9,702 nt of DNA from Candidatus Thalassarchaeaceae archaeon (GCA_013329905.1 DUJH01000046.1:360-10061); one strand, 5' to 3'; shown: positions 1 to 6,767, counted from the stretch's first letter. Numbers and translations are program-made. The notes: generated by a model not told the origin, from the letters alone.

Positions 1-1
1 G

Positions 2-328
2 GGCATCGATGCGACGGTGACTATCGCTCATTCACGCACCGAAGATATTGCAGATATTTGTCGCAGCGCCGACCTCGTCGTCGCTGCAATCGGTCGCCCA
101 GGTACTGTCAAGGCTGACTGGATCAAGCCCGGCGCGACCGTAATCGATGTCGGCATCAACCGAGTCGCAGATGAATCTCGCGAAAACGGCAGCCGACTCG
201 CCGGCGACGTCGAACCAGAAGCAGCAGAAGTCGCCGGTCATATCACACCAGTCCCCGGCGGCGTAGGCCCGATGACTATCTCGATGTTGATGACGAATAC
301 CGTAAGAGCTGCCGAAGCAAATCTCTGA
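2..328 (+). CDS. folD: FolD, methylenetetrahydrofolate dehydrogenase/cyclohydrolase (C-terminal part, 5' end outside window)
   Basis: This is the NAD(P)-binding C-terminal portion of the bifunctional enzyme that oxidises 5,10-methylene-THF to methenyl-THF and hydrolyses it to 10-formyl-THF in cytoplasmic one-carbon metabolism. The open frame runs in from the left window edge, so the start and the catalytic N-terminal domain are not visible. What is visible is family-typical in order: the VTIAHSRT strand, the Rossmann segment ADLVVAAIGRPG, the GATVIDVGIN strand, AGDVEPEA, and near the end the signature TPVPGGVGPMTISML. The stop is TGA at 326-328. The gene converges on sufT with only 6 bases between the two stop codons, so the two transcripts probably overlap at their 3' ends. 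The family call is firm; the intactness of the missing part cannot be judged. Confidence 0.95.
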   Translation, partial: GIDATVTIAHSRTEDIADICRSADLVVAAIGRPGTVKADWIKPGATVIDVGINRVADESRENGSRLAGDVEPEAAEVAGHITPVPGGVGPMTISMLMTNTVRAAEANL

Positions 329-334
329 ACTGAC

Positions 335-643
335 TCAAAACACACCGAGTTCGAACTTTCCATCTTCAGTCGCGTGCACCTTCGGGTCCCACAGCGGCGA
401 GAAGGTCAGATTCACGTGCACACTATCTATTCCGTCGGTCGCTAGAGCAGCCCGATGAACCGCAGCCATCAATTCAGGCGCGACCGGGCAGCCGGGACTC
501 GTCAGAGTCATGTCGATCTCGGCGTGTTCGCCTTCGATTCGCACATCGTAAATCAACCCGAGATCGATGACTGAAATATTCATCTCAGGGTCCTCGACCT
601 CGAATAGCGACTCACGAATTGCAGACTCATCGACCATTTTCAC
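335..643 (-). CDS. sufT: SufT / MIP18-family (DUF59) Fe-S assembly protein
   Basis: A small single-domain protein of the MIP18/DUF59 family, members of which help mature Fe-S proteins. Counted from the ATG at 637 it is 100 aa and shows the family pattern: EDPEMN (res. 16-20), VIDLGLIYDV (23-32), TLTSPGCPV with the conserved Cys50, and SPLWDPKV near the C-terminus. Two starts are possible: a GTG at 643, whose GTGA overlaps the sufE stop and would couple translation, or the ATG six bases later. I annotate the longer form, but the difference is only two residues. It is the last gene of the minus-strand sufS-sufE-sufT cluster, which supports a role in Fe-S assembly over the phenylacetate role of the PaaD relatives. 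Its exact client proteins cannot be read from sequence. Confidence 0.88.
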   Translation of the reverse strand: MKMVDESAIRESLFEVEDPEMNISVIDLGLIYDVRIEGEHAEIDMTLTSPGCPVAPELMAAVHRAALATDGIDSVHVNLTFSPLWDPKVHATEDGKFELGVF

Positions 644-1065
644 ACCATCTTTTCAGCTTCGGAACGCACCCGCTCGAACATGTTCAAGAAGCCGTTTGCG
701 CGACTCGGCGTAAGAGAGTTACGAATCCCCATCGCATCCGCGTAATCAGGAGACAGATTTGCAACATCATCAGGTTCCATTCCATTCACAGCCATCGCCG
801 TCACCGACATCAAGCCCTGAACAATCTGAGCATCGGCACCCCCACGCATGAGGAATTTACCCGAATCGTCACGTGAACATTCGACATGTGCTCTCGATTG
901 GCAACCGTGGACCTGATTCTCATCATTCCACTCCTCCGGTGGCAAAGGGCTGGGATGTCTCTTGGCGTATTCGAAGAGCAGCTCGTATCGCTCCATTGAG
1001 TCGAAGCAGTCGTCGAATTCTTCGACAACTGAGTCGAGATGCTCCGGCCATCGCCTCTGCTCCAT
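640..1065 (-). CDS. sufE: SufE-like sulfur acceptor / cysteine desulfurase activator
   Basis: A 141-aa SufE-fold protein. SufE accepts persulfide sulfur from the active-site Cys of SufS and passes it to the Fe-S scaffold. The key motif is QVHGCQSRAH with Cys55, matching the VxGCQS acceptor loop of SufE. The N-terminal stretch around LLFEYAKRHPSPLPPEEW and the later MRGGADAQIVQGLMSV and MGIRNSLTPSRANGFLNMFERV segments also fit family helices; full SufE proteins are about 135-150 aa. The ATG at 1065 has GAGG eight bases upstream. It lies 53 bases downstream of sufS and overlaps sufT by four bases if sufT uses its GTG, so co-transcription is likely. A dedicated SufE beside SufS is a bacterial-style arrangement and less usual in Archaea. 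Confidence 0.92.
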   Translation of the reverse strand: MEQRRWPEHLDSVVEEFDDCFDSMERYELLFEYAKRHPSPLPPEEWNDENQVHGCQSRAHVECSRDDSGKFLMRGGADAQIVQGLMSVTAMAVNGMEPDDVANLSPDYADAMGIRNSLTPSRANGFLNMFERVRSEAEKMV

Positions 1066-1118
1066 GGCCGACCCTCAGGAATGGTTCTATTCAATCTGAC
1101 TAGCGATTCGACTGACTT

Positions 1119-2345
1119 CTATGCGAACCGCTCACAGACATATCGCAGATGCTTGACGAAGGATTGCGCCTCATCCAACGTATTGTAGATCCAGAAGGAT
1201 GCGCGATTGGTCGAAGGTACACCGAGCGCGTCCATCAGCGGCTGCGCACAGTGGTGACCAGTGCGAACCGCGAAGCCACCCTCATCCAGCAAAATCGCCA
1301 GATCCTGTGATTGAATCGAGTCGTGCAAGAAGGAAACCGCACCGCTGGAGTCAGGATGACTCGGGTCACCAAAGATACGAATTCCGGGAATCTCCAGCAT
1401 TTGGTCAGCCGTCCAAGCCGCCAAATCGTGGATGTGAGCATGCACCTCGCGCATGTCAAATTGGGCCAGCCATTCGACAGCCGCCCCCCATCCAATCGCC
1501 TCGGCGATGCGCGGCGTCCCAGTCTCAAACATCGCATGGCCTTCTTGGAAAGTCGTGCCTTCAGTGGATACGCGGCGAATCATCGAACCGCCGGTCATGA
1601 ATGGACCCATTTCGGCCATAGCATCGGGCTGAACCAGTAAACAACCGATTCCGGTTGGCCCCGCCATCTTGTGTGCTGATATCGCAACAAAGTCCGCGCC
1701 CATATTATCGAAGAAAATACGCTCGTGCGGCGCGCCCTGAGCGCAATCGAGCAGCACACGAGCACCGATAGCCTGAGATTTCTCAATAATCTCCTCGACT
1801 GGATTACGAATTCCGAGAACATTGCTCGTGTGAACCACACAAACCAATTTCGCACCCTCGAGAGCAACCTCGAAGGCATCCATATCGAGGGTGAATGTAC
1901 GGGTATCAATTGGTACAAATCGAACCTCGACACCCCTCTCCTTACTCAATTCCTGCCAAGGGACGATGTCGGCGTGGTGTTCCATCTCGGTTACAACGAT
2001 GACATCGTCGCGCTCTAGATTGTAACGAGCCCAGCCGTAGGCAGCCAGATTGATCGCTTCGGTAGCCCCACTCGTGTAGATCATGTTCTCGGGGCTCGTT
2101 CCAAAGTACCGTGAGATACTCATACGTGCCCCCTCCAAAGCGGCGGTCGCTTCGTCCGCTAAGGTGTGATTTGCACGATGAGCGTTTGAGTTGTATTCCT
2201 CATAGAATCTAGTCATCGCATCTATGACAGCCTGAGGTTTCTGTGAAGTTGCAGCATTATCGAAGTAAACCAACTTCTTACCATTCGGTAGAACTCGTTC
2301 CAGAATCGGGAAATCCCCTCGAATCTCGTCGATGTCCAACCCCAT
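1119..2345 (-). CDS. sufS: SufS-type cysteine desulfurase (group II, PLP-dependent)
   Basis: A 408-aa class V aminotransferase-fold enzyme that converts cysteine to alanine and holds the released sulfur as a persulfide for Fe-S cluster building. Visible motifs are YFDNAATSQKP (res. 27-37), TSGATEAIN (91-99), MEHHADIVPW with the PLP-stacking His (121-130), LLDCAQGAPH (198-207), the Schiff-base lysine K226 in AISAHKMAGPTG, and the persulfide cysteine C366 in RTGHHCAQP. The RxGHHCAQP loop and the length place it in the SufS/CsdA group rather than IscS/NifS. The ATG at 2345 is supported by a strong Shine-Dalgarno AGGAGG seven bases upstream (2353-2358), and by a sequence that begins with family-typical residues (IRGDFPIL). 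It heads the sufS-sufE-sufT cluster; SufBCD are not in this window. Confidence 0.97.
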   Translation of the reverse strand: MGLDIDEIRGDFPILERVLPNGKKLVYFDNAATSQKPQAVIDAMTRFYEEYNSNAHRANHTLADEATAALEGARMSISRYFGTSPENMIYTSGATEAINLAAYGWARYNLERDDVIVVTEMEHHADIVPWQELSKERGVEVRFVPIDTRTFTLDMDAFEVALEGAKLVCVVHTSNVLGIRNPVEEIIEKSQAIGARVLLDCAQGAPHERIFFDNMGADFVAISAHKMAGPTGIGCLLVQPDAMAEMGPFMTGGSMIRRVSTEGTTFQEGHAMFETGTPRIAEAIGWGAAVEWLAQFDMREVHAHIHDLAAWTADQMLEIPGIRIFGDPSHPDSSGAVSFLHDSIQSQDLAILLDEGGFAVRTGHHCAQPLMDALGVPSTNRASFWIYNTLDEAQSFVKHLRYVCERFA

Positions 2346-2352
2346 ATCGCAG

Positions 2353-2358
2353 CCTCCT
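2353..2358 (-). promoter_or_regulatory. Shine-Dalgarno site of sufS
   Basis: On the minus strand this reads AGGAGG, seven bases before the sufS ATG. It is the clearest ribosome-binding site in the window and fixes the sufS start. A TATA-like TTGATA at 2382-2387 (minus strand) would place the transcript start near 2358, giving a very short leader that begins almost at the site itself. Confidence 0.75.
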
Positions 2359-2381
2359 GAATCTGCGATTCGTCACCCCGC

Positions 2382-2387
2382 TATCAA
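2382..2387 (-). promoter_or_regulatory. Probable TATA-like box for sufS
   Basis: On the minus strand this reads TTGATA, centred about 40 bases before the sufS ATG, inside the 128-base intergenic region between divergent genes. The spacing predicts a start of transcription close to the Shine-Dalgarno site. Judged by eye only. Confidence 0.35.
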
Positions 2388-2441
2388 TGAGTGGGCGATT
2401 GACTCCTCTCAACAAAGAATCTGTTGAGTATCATGCGGACA

Positions 2442-2448
2442 TTTATGG
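2442..2448 (+). promoter_or_regulatory. Probable TATA-like box for the SLOG-family gene
   Basis: TTTATGG is centred 29 bases before the ATG at 2474. In Archaea a TATA box about 26 bases before the transcript start would then give a leaderless mRNA starting at this ATG. Judged by eye only. Confidence 0.35.
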
Positions 2449-2473
2449 TCGGGAACCTGCCTGAGGCACTCCG

Positions 2474-2923
2474 ATGGTGACTGACTCTGGGCAGGATGTG
2501 GTCGACTCGCTCGGCAATCTTGACTTGAATCAAGACGGATCTGTGATTAATCTCGCCATAGTCGGAAGTAGTCGATTCTACGATTTTGAAGTCTTCGAAA
2601 AGGCAATCGAAAATTGGGTCGAATCCAACGGTTACCCAGACCTCATCGTCGTCGGAGGAGCAAGCGGTGTTGACTACATGGCCGAACGTTGGGCGGACAA
2701 TAACTCAGTCAAAATCGCTGTTTTCTCAGAAGAATGGAGCGACCCCGTGAATTCGCTTCACGACACAGGGCGAGGGGAGGCAGGAAACTCACTCACCAAG
2801 AAAATCCTCGATTCCTCATCTCACATTCTCGCCTTACCCTCACCTACCAGCAAATGGACTCGAATCGTTATTGATTTGGCGGCTCAGCAGAATATTCCAA
2901 TCTCTGTGACAGAAGTCGAGTGA
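2474..2923 (+). CDS. SLOG-superfamily (DUF2493/YspA-like) putative nucleotide-binding protein
   Basis: A 149-aa protein with a Rossmann-like SLOG domain of the DUF2493/YspA type, a fold used to bind or process nucleotides or nucleotide-derived ligands. Visible family marks are INLAIVGSSRFYD (res. 25-37, first strand and GS-R loop), PDLIVVGGASGVDYMAERWA (55-74, the GGAxGVD glycine-rich signature), FSEEW (84-88), GRGEAGNSL (99-107, where the family often has AGxxRN; here Leu stands in place of Arg) and SPTSKWTRIVIDLA (123-136). The first 24 residues are acidic, precede the fold and look disordered. The start at 2474 is supported by a TATA-like box about 29 bases upstream and by GAGG at 2463-2466. 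The substrate and biological role are not known. It is divergent from sufS and followed 73 bases later by a flavoprotein gene. Confidence 0.75.
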   Translation: MVTDSGQDVVDSLGNLDLNQDGSVINLAIVGSSRFYDFEVFEKAIENWVESNGYPDLIVVGGASGVDYMAERWADNNSVKIAVFSEEWSDPVNSLHDTGRGEAGNSLTKKILDSSSHILALPSPTSKWTRIVIDLAAQQNIPISVTEVE

Positions 2924-2971
2924 GACGCTGTAGGAGCCAAAATAGGCAGAATTCGACATTCATTCGGTTGA

Positions 2972-2980
2972 AGTATGGAT
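2972..2980 (+). promoter_or_regulatory. Weak TATA-like box for the FMN reductase gene
   Basis: AGTATGGAT lies 17-25 bases before the ATG at 2997. It is roughly where a leaderless transcript would need its TATA box, but the match is poor. The gene could instead be co-transcribed with the SLOG gene 73 bases upstream. Confidence 0.2.
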
Positions 2981-2996
2981 AGCCTCTCGCGGCTTC

Positions 2997-3494
2997 ATGG
3001 CCAACTTCCTAATGATCACCGCGACCTCGGGTACCAATCTCGAATTGGCTGAGAGATTCGCTGGTGCCGCGCGCGACAAAGGACACGAGGCAGAAGTTGT
3101 CGATTTGGCAGCAATGGAACTACCGATGTTCACCATGGCGCGCTCAGGAGACCCTGAACAGGCTGCTGATGTCTCTGAGCTGAATCAACAGATGATGGAT
3201 GCTGATGCATGGATTGTCGTCGCTCCTGAATACAATGGCTCAGTGCCTCCGACCCTCATCAATGCCCTCGCTTGGCTCTCGCGCGACTGGAAGATTTTCC
3301 GTGTCATGTGCACCGGCAAGCCGGTCGGTTTGGCAACCCACAGCGGTGGTGGCGGTGCACACGTAATCATGGCCATGCGTCAGCAATTCTCCTTCATCGG
3401 TGCCGATGTTATGGGGCGTGCTTTGACATCTGGGAGCAATAAGGAAGCAAATCCCGAAACTATCGATGCGATGATAGATAGTTTAGCAAGATGA
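2997..3494 (+). CDS. NADPH-dependent FMN reductase-like flavoprotein (flavodoxin fold)
   Basis: A 165-aa protein of the NADPH-dependent FMN reductase family (the SsuE/ChrR/azoreductase group), cytoplasmic and expected to bind FMN and reduce flavin, quinone or other small acceptors with NAD(P)H. It starts with the first strand NFLMITAT followed by a phosphate-binding loop TSGTNLELAE (res. 10-19). It has a central VVAPEYNGSVPPTLINALAWLSR block, of which PEYNGS (77-82) is the family signature, and a third flavin-contact loop THSGGGGAH (114-122). Length is within the usual 160-200 aa. Its TGA at 3492-3494 ends three bases from the 3' end of the opposing tRNA-Glu gene. The electron acceptor cannot be told from sequence. 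I assign no gene symbol because ssuE, chrR and azoreductase cannot be separated here. Confidence 0.88.
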   Translation: MANFLMITATSGTNLELAERFAGAARDKGHEAEVVDLAAMELPMFTMARSGDPEQAADVSELNQQMMDADAWIVVAPEYNGSVPPTLINALAWLSRDWKIFRVMCTGKPVGLATHSGGGGAHVIMAMRQQFSFIGADVMGRALTSGSNKEANPETIDAMIDSLAR

Positions 3495-3497
3495 AAA

Positions 3498-3575
3498 TGG
3501 TGCTCCTGCCGGGATTTGAACCCGGGTCGCCGGGATGAAAACCCGGTATGATGGACCGTACTACACCACAGGAGC
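3498..3575 (-). tRNA. tRNA-Glu (anticodon UUC), CCA encoded
   Basis: The minus strand folds as a complete cloverleaf. The acceptor stem is GCTCCTG paired with CAGGAGC (3569-3575 and 3502-3508). The D-arm begins GTGTAGT. The anticodon stem CCGGG/CCCGG encloses the loop TTTTCAT with anticodon TTC at 3537-3539. The T-arm is CCGGG-TTCAAAT-CCCGG. The discriminator base is A (3501), and the 3' CCA is encoded at 3498-3500. There is no intron. Four Ts follow directly on the transcribed strand (3494-3497) and could end the transcript. A TATA-like GATTATG lies about 30 bases upstream. Confidence 0.97.
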
Positions 3576-3601
3576 GATGGCCCACCGAGCCGCGACCCCC
3601 A

Positions 3602-3608
3602 CATAATC
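3602..3608 (-). promoter_or_regulatory. Possible TATA-like box for tRNA-Glu
   Basis: On the minus strand this reads GATTATG, about 30 bases upstream of the mature tRNA 5' end. It lies in the 67-base gap between the lipoprotein stop and the tRNA, so the tRNA could have its own promoter instead of depending on read-through. Confidence 0.3.
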
Positions 3609-3642
3609 GAATCGGGCCGCCAGCGACCAAATCGAGCCTGCG

Positions 3643-6621
3643 TCACGGGGGTGTCGAACTCTGTGCGGTAGTGTAGTTAGTGGATTCCGGCGTGCCGTCT
3701 TGATTGGAATCAACAATGATAACTGTTACAGAGATACCTTGTGATGTTCCAGCAACATAGTCAATCTGGAAGCCGACCCAAGTGATGTTTGTATGATAGG
3801 TGTGACCTAGAGAGTTGATGTTCCACTCTCGCACATTATGCGAGAGATAAGCCTCCTGCAGCACTTCGATGTTGCCACTGGCCGAGAGCGAGAGATTTCT
3901 TGCGTGCCAGATGTTGGAATTCACCGAGAAAGCCACGTTGCCGTCAGCGTTGTCGTCCCTCTGCCCCATATAGTGACGGTGGAACACCCTACGGTTGAGG
4001 AAGCTGTCATTGTCGGTGTCAGTTGCTTGCCAAGTTCGGCTCAGGTATTGGTAGGTGTCGGGACTGCCGTCTGAGTTGTTGTCCCACGAAGTCAACTCAT
4101 TGACCACGATGCGAATTCTATGGGGCTGATGCAATGAGTTGCGCCACACCTCCATCGAGCGTGTATCCTCTGTCTGACTAGTCCAACCATGAGCGTGCTG
4201 ATCGAGATAGAAAGTCTCCCTGACCCTTCTGAAGATGTGTTCCTCATAGCCGTCCTCATTAGAGTCCCACCATGTCAAGGTGGCAGTGTATGACTCACGC
4301 TGCTCTAGATGTGGGTCAAAGTCCCAATCTGTGGCATTTGACATATGGATAGTGCGCTGTTTCCACTCCAGCACTCCATCTACATCGTCGTCAATCATTC
4401 GAGTCAATGAGAATCGATGGACATGATACTCGACCATTCCCCAGTCCCAATGCTGGTGCCATCCCCTCATTCGGGCGGTGTAGTCTAAATCGCCATCGTG
4501 GTCGGTGTCGACCTTGAGGACTCCAGCTCGCCATGTCCACTGCAGTTCGATGACGCCATTTGAGTCATTGTCGAACTGAACCGTATTCTGTTGAAGCGCT
4601 CGGACTACATCGATGGTTCCGTCTAAGTTCGTATCTCTCGTGACCACAGCGCGGAGATTATCGCGATGGCGATCGGCGTTGCCATCCTCGGTGGGGTCCC
4701 AAACCCATGAGGTGTGGTCTATGGTCATCCAGCGTTCTGGGGTGCCATCATCGTTGCTGTCAATTCTCAGAATCAATCGTGAGTGCGAGAAATACGCAGT
4801 CAAAACTGAGCCAATTCCCTGATCGACCATTCTCTGGTCTCGGTTCACAACCACTCTACGCTCGAGGTTGCCATCTTGGTCAGCATCAGTTCGAGCGTGG
4901 ACAAAGAGGTGTATGTTGACGTCTTCATAGGTGCCGTTGTCCCACGTCCAAACGGTCCTAGTAAGCACGTCGTGGCGCTCAGGGATACCGTCAGAATTCT
5001 GATCGACTAGGTCGAGGCCCCTGAAGCGGGTGAAGAATAGGTCGTCATTGCCATCGCCGTCACGGTCCTGTGAACAGTTTGTATTACGCACGAGGATGAT
5101 ACGTTCCGGCCCTGGGATACCATCCGAGTCAAACCAGAACACACCTACTGTCCTATGGCACAGAGTCTCGGCCACTCCATCGTTGTCCCAGTCCTCCCAG
5201 AAACTGTCATTCCACCATGTGGCAGTGACCTGTGAAATCGAGCGTGAGTAGGTTTGCTCCTGCATAGAGGAGTCATCCAAATCACCCCAGGCCTCATTGA
5301 AAACTGGGTCGGCAATCTCAATATCGGCTTCATTGTAGAAGGGGACCGGAGTGAGTTCTGCTCCAGAAGGAGTCTCGTCCTCTTTTACAACACTGCTCTC
5401 AATCATCAGAGGATTGCTTGGGATAGCGTCGGTCTCCTCTTCTTCGCCAACTTCGTCCCGCACTGATTCTTCATCAGTGGTTACCCAGTCATCGACCTCT
5501 TGATCATCATCATAGTATCCATCTCCATCTGGGTCAAAATCGGACTGCCAGTCATACTCAGAATCGTCCTGTGCTTCGGTAATCTCATCGACAGTACCAT
5601 CGCCGTCAGGATCGAGTCCCTGCTCGACTTCGTTCTCCAATTGCTCCTCGCCCTCGCCCTCCAGTTCGTCCTGGAGTTGCGCGGCCTCTAGGTCATCGAC
5701 AACCGCGACCACTTCAACGTGGAACATACGCTCAGCAGTTATTCCTGTGGACCCTGTGGCCGTTACTCGGACCACGTAGATGCCTTCTTCGGAGTACTGG
5801 TGCGATTCCTCGGACTGAGCTGGTGCGGATGTGGAGTCATCGCCCCAGTCAATCGAGATTGAGGTCGGTCCTAGTGGGTCTTCCACTACAGTGATGATGC
5901 TGATCTCACCTGCCAGATTGAGGTGGATACGTCCCTGTGGAGAGGGATTGGTTGAGACAGTGAGCAATGGGGCATCAGCGTCGTCAATTCGTATCGATTC
6001 TTGCGCAGTGGCTATGAAACCCGAGGGATCTGTTACTGAGACTCGAACAGAGTAGGTGCCCGAATTGCTCCAAATATGTTGACCAGAGGTATCACGAATA
6101 ATGACTCCATTTGAGAAGTCCACCTCCACATCCAGATCGTCACCATCAGGGTCGGTAGCATCCACAGACCAAGCAATTGGTACACCGGCAATGCCCTCAG
6201 AAGGAAGTTCTAGATCGACGAGAGGTGCTCTATTGGCATCGGCGATGGTGAATATGATCGCGGCTTCGCCCTCTCCGGCGTTGGAGTCGATAATCCTCGC
6301 ATCGAGTTGATGCGTTCCAACGGTCATGAAGCCAGCTTCGTAGCGAAGGCTGGAACTGGATTGAACCAATTCTCCATTCAAAGTCCAAGAGACGATGTAT
6401 GGCGCCTCGCCTTCATTCACTGTCATCACGGCAATGACATAGTCTGTTTTCGTCATCGGGTCGCCTTCAAGGTCGATTGTGGCGGTAACGGAGTTCGGCT
6501 CCTCAACTGGCTCGACTACATCCTTGGCGGCGCCGATGCATCCTGAGGAGAGCATAAGCACAGCGAGGAAGATTCCAACCTGCATCCGACGACGGTTTGG
6601 GGCATTCATACTGCGGATCAT
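3643..6621 (-). CDS. Large secreted lipoprotein with PKD-like domains and about 24 calcium-loop repeats of 21 residues
   Basis: A predicted cell-surface lipoprotein of 992 aa. The N-terminus has an RRR stretch, a hydrophobic core VGIFLAVLML and a lipobox LSSGC with the lipidated Cys28. Next come about three PKD/Ig-like beta domains (roughly res. 46-128, 132-214, 218-306; typical pieces are DPDGDDLDVEVDFSNG, GTYSVRVSVTDPSG and IDWGDD...YSEEGIYVVRVTATG). A very acidic linker follows (308-456) with two DPDGDG motifs. Residues 477-982 are a continuous array of roughly 21-residue units, each a DxNxDG-like loop followed by two short strands rich in Trp and Arg. There are only two other cysteines (C488, C516), possibly a disulfide, and several N-glycosylation sequons. 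No catalytic motif or C-terminal anchor is seen. The ATG at 6621 is preferred because it lies 27-28 bases after a TATA-like box, giving a leaderless mRNA; the ATG at 6609 is possible. Function unknown; adhesion or ligand binding is only a guess. Confidence 0.85.
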   Translation of the reverse strand: MIRSMNAPNRRRMQVGIFLAVLMLSSGCIGAAKDVVEPVEEPNSVTATIDLEGDPMTKTDYVIAVMTVNEGEAPYIVSWTLNGELVQSSSSLRYEAGFMTVGTHQLDARIIDSNAGEGEAAIIFTIADANRAPLVDLELPSEGIAGVPIAWSVDATDPDGDDLDVEVDFSNGVIIRDTSGQHIWSNSGTYSVRVSVTDPSGFIATAQESIRIDDADAPLLTVSTNPSPQGRIHLNLAGEISIITVVEDPLGPTSISIDWGDDSTSAPAQSEESHQYSEEGIYVVRVTATGSTGITAERMFHVEVVAVVDDLEAAQLQDELEGEGEEQLENEVEQGLDPDGDGTVDEITEAQDDSEYDWQSDFDPDGDGYYDDDQEVDDWVTTDEESVRDEVGEEEETDAIPSNPLMIESSVVKEDETPSGAELTPVPFYNEADIEIADPVFNEAWGDLDDSSMQEQTYSRSISQVTATWWNDSFWEDWDNDGVAETLCHRTVGVFWFDSDGIPGPERIILVRNTNCSQDRDGDGNDDLFFTRFRGLDLVDQNSDGIPERHDVLTRTVWTWDNGTYEDVNIHLFVHARTDADQDGNLERRVVVNRDQRMVDQGIGSVLTAYFSHSRLILRIDSNDDGTPERWMTIDHTSWVWDPTEDGNADRHRDNLRAVVTRDTNLDGTIDVVRALQQNTVQFDNDSNGVIELQWTWRAGVLKVDTDHDGDLDYTARMRGWHQHWDWGMVEYHVHRFSLTRMIDDDVDGVLEWKQRTIHMSNATDWDFDPHLEQRESYTATLTWWDSNEDGYEEHIFRRVRETFYLDQHAHGWTSQTEDTRSMEVWRNSLHQPHRIRIVVNELTSWDNNSDGSPDTYQYLSRTWQATDTDNDSFLNRRVFHRHYMGQRDDNADGNVAFSVNSNIWHARNLSLSASGNIEVLQEAYLSHNVREWNINSLGHTYHTNITWVGFQIDYVAGTSQGISVTVIIVDSNQDGTPESTNYTTAQSSTPP
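3676..5193 (-). repeat. Tandem 63-bp (21-residue) protein-coding repeat array
   Basis: Within the lipoprotein gene, the glycine ending each DxNxDG-type loop falls at residues 482, 501, 524, 545, 563, 584, 604, 626, 647, 668, 689, 710, 728, 749, 791, 812, 852, 873 (Ser here), 894, 916, 939 and 976. Most spacings are exactly 21 or a multiple near it. Units near 770 and 832 have lost the loop but keep the length. Units at 563 and 728 have a shortened turn (WDNG, WDWG) 18 residues after the previous one. The DNA has diverged well between units, so this is an old array kept by protein structure, not a recent tandem duplication. Confidence 0.8.
5254..5700 (-). other. Acidic linker segment of the lipoprotein
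   Basis: Residues 308-456 are dominated by Asp and Glu, with runs such as DDLEAAQLQDELEGEGEEQL and VGEEEETD and almost no basic residues. Two DPDGDG calcium-type motifs sit inside (around res. 337-342 and 363-368). It separates the PKD-like domains from the 21-residue repeats and probably acts as an extended, ion-binding spacer. Confidence 0.7.
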
Positions 6622-6642
6622 TACCAAGGCGTCTCACGCACG

Positions 6643-6648
6643 CTATTA
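6643..6648 (-). promoter_or_regulatory. TATA-like box of the lipoprotein gene
   Basis: On the minus strand this reads TAATAG inside CTAATAGCG. Its first T is 27 bases before the A of the ATG at 6621. The shared 24-nt upstream element begins seven bases further upstream. The matching arrangement at the regulator gene (CTTATACCG) makes it more credible than a lone AT-rich match. Confidence 0.5.
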
Positions 6649-6655
6649 GAGAGAT

Positions 6656-6679
6656 GTGGGATGTCGCGTTTGTCAAAGT
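6656..6679 (-). promoter_or_regulatory. Shared upstream promoter element, copy A (lipoprotein gene)
   Basis: On the minus strand it reads ACTTTGACAAACGCGACA followed by TCCCAC. It matches copy B at 7859-7882 in 22 of 24 positions, and both copies sit five to seven bases upstream of a TATA-like box of a minus-strand gene. On the + strand it contains a TGTC direct repeat with a 9-base offset (6662-6665 and 6671-6674). It is likely a binding site for a common regulator, lying directly upstream of the TATA/BRE region where archaeal activators often bind. Confidence 0.6.
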
Positions 6680-6767
6680 CTTAGGCGATCTGGATTATTC
6701 CTCTTTAGAGTCGATTGTTGAAGGTCGAATAAGCCTCGTTTAGGAGGTGCAATTTAGCAATTGAGGC

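Noticed and set aside
2243..2464. A 73-codon open frame on + across the sufS start region
   Set aside because: It is antisense to the sufS N-terminus, has no recognisable domain or ribosome site, and ends in the divergent promoter region.
3676..5193. The DxDxDG motifs as thrombospondin type 3 or dockerin repeats
   Set aside because: Those have shorter or paired loops without two intervening strands. The constant 21-residue period with strand-like Trp/Arg segments does not fit.
3676..5193. Recent tandem DNA duplication (63-bp minisatellite)
   Set aside because: Units share only the loop codons and period; the DNA between is strongly diverged, so no recent expansion is visible.
6643..6676. 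TTGACA plus TAATAG read as a bacterial sigma70 promoter (also at 7848-7879)
   Set aside because: The spacing is about 22 and 20 bases rather than 17, the two copies differ in spacing, and nob1, the tRNA promoter style and the winged-helix regulator point to Archaea.
6622..6767. A small RNA or small gene in the 146-base gap between regulator and lipoprotein
   Set aside because: Apart from the TATA-like box and the shared element I see no stable hairpin or coding frame there.
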